This document shows positions 62,996-64,000 of a stretch of DNA of 64,000 nt, piece after piece. The DNA lies in NCBI RefSeq assembly GCF_900478295.1, contig NZ_LS483488.1, positions 558,001-622,000 on the forward strand, in the 5' to 3' direction. The translations under genes were made by a program, and so were the position numbers. The notes below the pieces were generated by a model. It saw only the letters and a list, made by a program, of their open reading frames with translations, was not told the origin of the DNA and made no database searches. Origin of the DNA: Helicobacter pylori NCTC 11637 = CCUG 17874 = ATCC 43504 = JCM 12093 (lineage in GTDB: Bacteria > Campylobacterota > Campylobacteria > Campylobacterales > Helicobacteraceae). The stretch's first letter is position 1; the number at the start of each line of letters is the position of its first letter.

Positions 62996-64000
62996 ATGCA
63001 AAAAAGAGTGGTAATCTTATTATTGGATTCTTTTGGTATAGGGGCTAGTGAAGACGCTAAGGATTTTGGCGATTTGGGGGCGAACACTTTAGGCAATATC
63101 GCTAAGGCTTGTTTCAACAACCTAGCTGATTCTAACGATCGCAATGGGGCTTTGAAACTGCCTTATTTAGAGAGTTTGGGTTTAGGGTTGAGCGCTTTAA
63201 AAGCTACAAATGAATTGCCCTTAGGCTTTGAATTGAAACCTAATTTAATAGGGGCTTACGCTTATGCCAAAGAACTTTCTAGTGCTAAGGATACGATTTC
63301 TGGGCATTGGGAGATGATGGGCGTGCCCGTTCTTTTTGAGTGGGGGTATTTTAAAGACAAAATCCATTCGTTTCCTAAAGAAATTTTAGATGAAATTGTG
63401 CGTAAAACTAAGATTAAGGGCTATTTAGGGAATTGCCACGCATCAGGGACAGAAATCATTAAAGATTTAGGCGAAAAGCATTTAGAAACTTTATACCCCA
63501 TTTTTTACACTTCAGCGGATTCGGTGTTTCAAATCGCTACGCATGAAGAAAAGTTTGGGCTGGATAACTTATACGCTCTTTGTGAAGAAGTGTTTCAAAT
63601 TCTAGAGCCGTTAAAGATCGCCAGAGTGATCGCGCGCCCCTTTATTGGCACCAATAGAGAGGATTTCAAACGCACCGCTAATCGCAAAGACTATGCGATA
63701 AAGCCCCATAAAAAATTGCTTTTTGAAACATTCATTGAAGAAAAACAAGGCGAAGTCATTAGCATTGGAAAAATCGCTGATATTTACGCTCATGTGGGGA
63801 TCACTCAAAAGTTCAAAGCCGGTAGTTTGATGGAATTATGCGATGTTACTTTAGATCAAGTCAAAAACGCTAAAAACAACAGCTTGATTTTCACGAATTT
63901 TGTGCATTTTGATAGCGATTATGGGCATAGGCGCGATATTAGCGGGTATGCTAACGCTTTAGAGTATTTTGATACGCGTTTAAAAGAGATTTTAGAAAAT
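62996..64000 (+). CDS. deoB: Phosphopentomutase (3' end outside window)
   Basis: DeoB converts ribose-1-phosphate or deoxyribose-1-phosphate to the 5-phosphate. The visible 335 residues show the alkaline-phosphatase-fold start VVILLLDSFGIGASEDA with a metal Asp, GANTLGNIA, KDTISGHWEMMG with the catalytic Thr, and TNFVHFDSDYGHRRD with metal ligands. About 70-80 residues should be missing at the right edge. AAGGAC precedes the ATG. The usual downstream partner in this species is deoD. Confidence 0.95.
   Translation, partial: MQKRVVILLLDSFGIGASEDAKDFGDLGANTLGNIAKACFNNLADSNDRNGALKLPYLESLGLGLSALKATNELPLGFELKPNLIGAYAYAKELSSAKDTISGHWEMMGVPVLFEWGYFKDKIHSFPKEILDEIVRKTKIKGYLGNCHASGTEIIKDLGEKHLETLYPIFYTSADSVFQIATHEEKFGLDNLYALCEEVFQILEPLKIARVIARPFIGTNREDFKRTANRKDYAIKPHKKLLFETFIEEKQGEVISIGKIADIYAHVGITQKFKAGSLMELCDVTLDQVKNAKNNSLIFTNFVHFDSDYGHRRDISGYANALEYFDTRLKEILEN

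Overview
This window is a stretch of a Helicobacter pylori chromosome. The evidence is the low GC content, the single fused rpoB-rpoC gene, the HobA replication protein, the cysE-iceA2-hpyIM locus, the Wzk O-antigen flippase, and a gene order that matches the HP1235 to HP1179 part of strain 26695 as I recall it. Gene names rest on motifs and context read by eye; no database search was run.

Layout. Positions 1-1422: a truncated membrane glycosyltransferase-like gene and an EamA transporter (minus). 1794-2255: a small, probably flagellar gene behind a good sigma-54 promoter. 2282-6299: a tightly overlapping minus-strand operon rppH-lysC-hobA-holB-folP. 6460-9388: cytochrome c553, hemW, fluC, hemD and a rhodanese. 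9460-12301: a large FAD/Fe-S lactate or glycolate dehydrogenase gene broken by a one-base frameshift in an A8 tract. 12342-16642: uppS, an ABC ATPase, two small paralogous genes of unknown function, a probable 6S RNA, and purD. 16684-22666: an RDD protein, lptD, a PRTase-like gene, pnp and atpE. 22739-22964: two tRNA-Leu genes. 23232-25669: the variable cysE / octanucleotide repeat / iceA2 / hpyIM locus.

Positions 25772-45452: a HAD phosphatase, wzk (minus), then a translation and transcription block: tRNA-Thr, Tyr, Gly, Thr, tuf, rpmG, tRNA-Trp, secE, nusG, rplK, rplA, rplJ, rplL, rpoBC, rpsL, rpsG, fusA. 45989-51066: an aldo/keto reductase, a repeat-containing secreted protein, waaF, hisS and asd. 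51478-54134: two tandem genes of unknown function with near-identical leaders and identical 3' halves but unrelated 5' parts. 54371-61400: periplasmic carbonic anhydrase, four transporters (SotB-like, MATE, CPA2, MFS) and ttcA. 61546-64000: tRNA-Met, nupC and the start of deoB, a nucleoside uptake and salvage unit.

Most of the window is core metabolism and information processing. The least explained parts are (a) the twin coiled-coil genes at 51.3-54.1 kb and the leader hairpin they share, with compensatory changes, with cysE; (b) the small paralogous pair at 14.1-15.0 kb; (c) the structured gap at 1.5-1.7 kb; and (d) the repeat-rich cysE-iceA2 gap. Several simple-sequence tracts (A8 in the dehydrogenase, A9 at the starts of wzk and the MATE gene, an 8-bp repeat before iceA2, 54-bp and 21-bp coding repeats) are places where strains are likely to differ.
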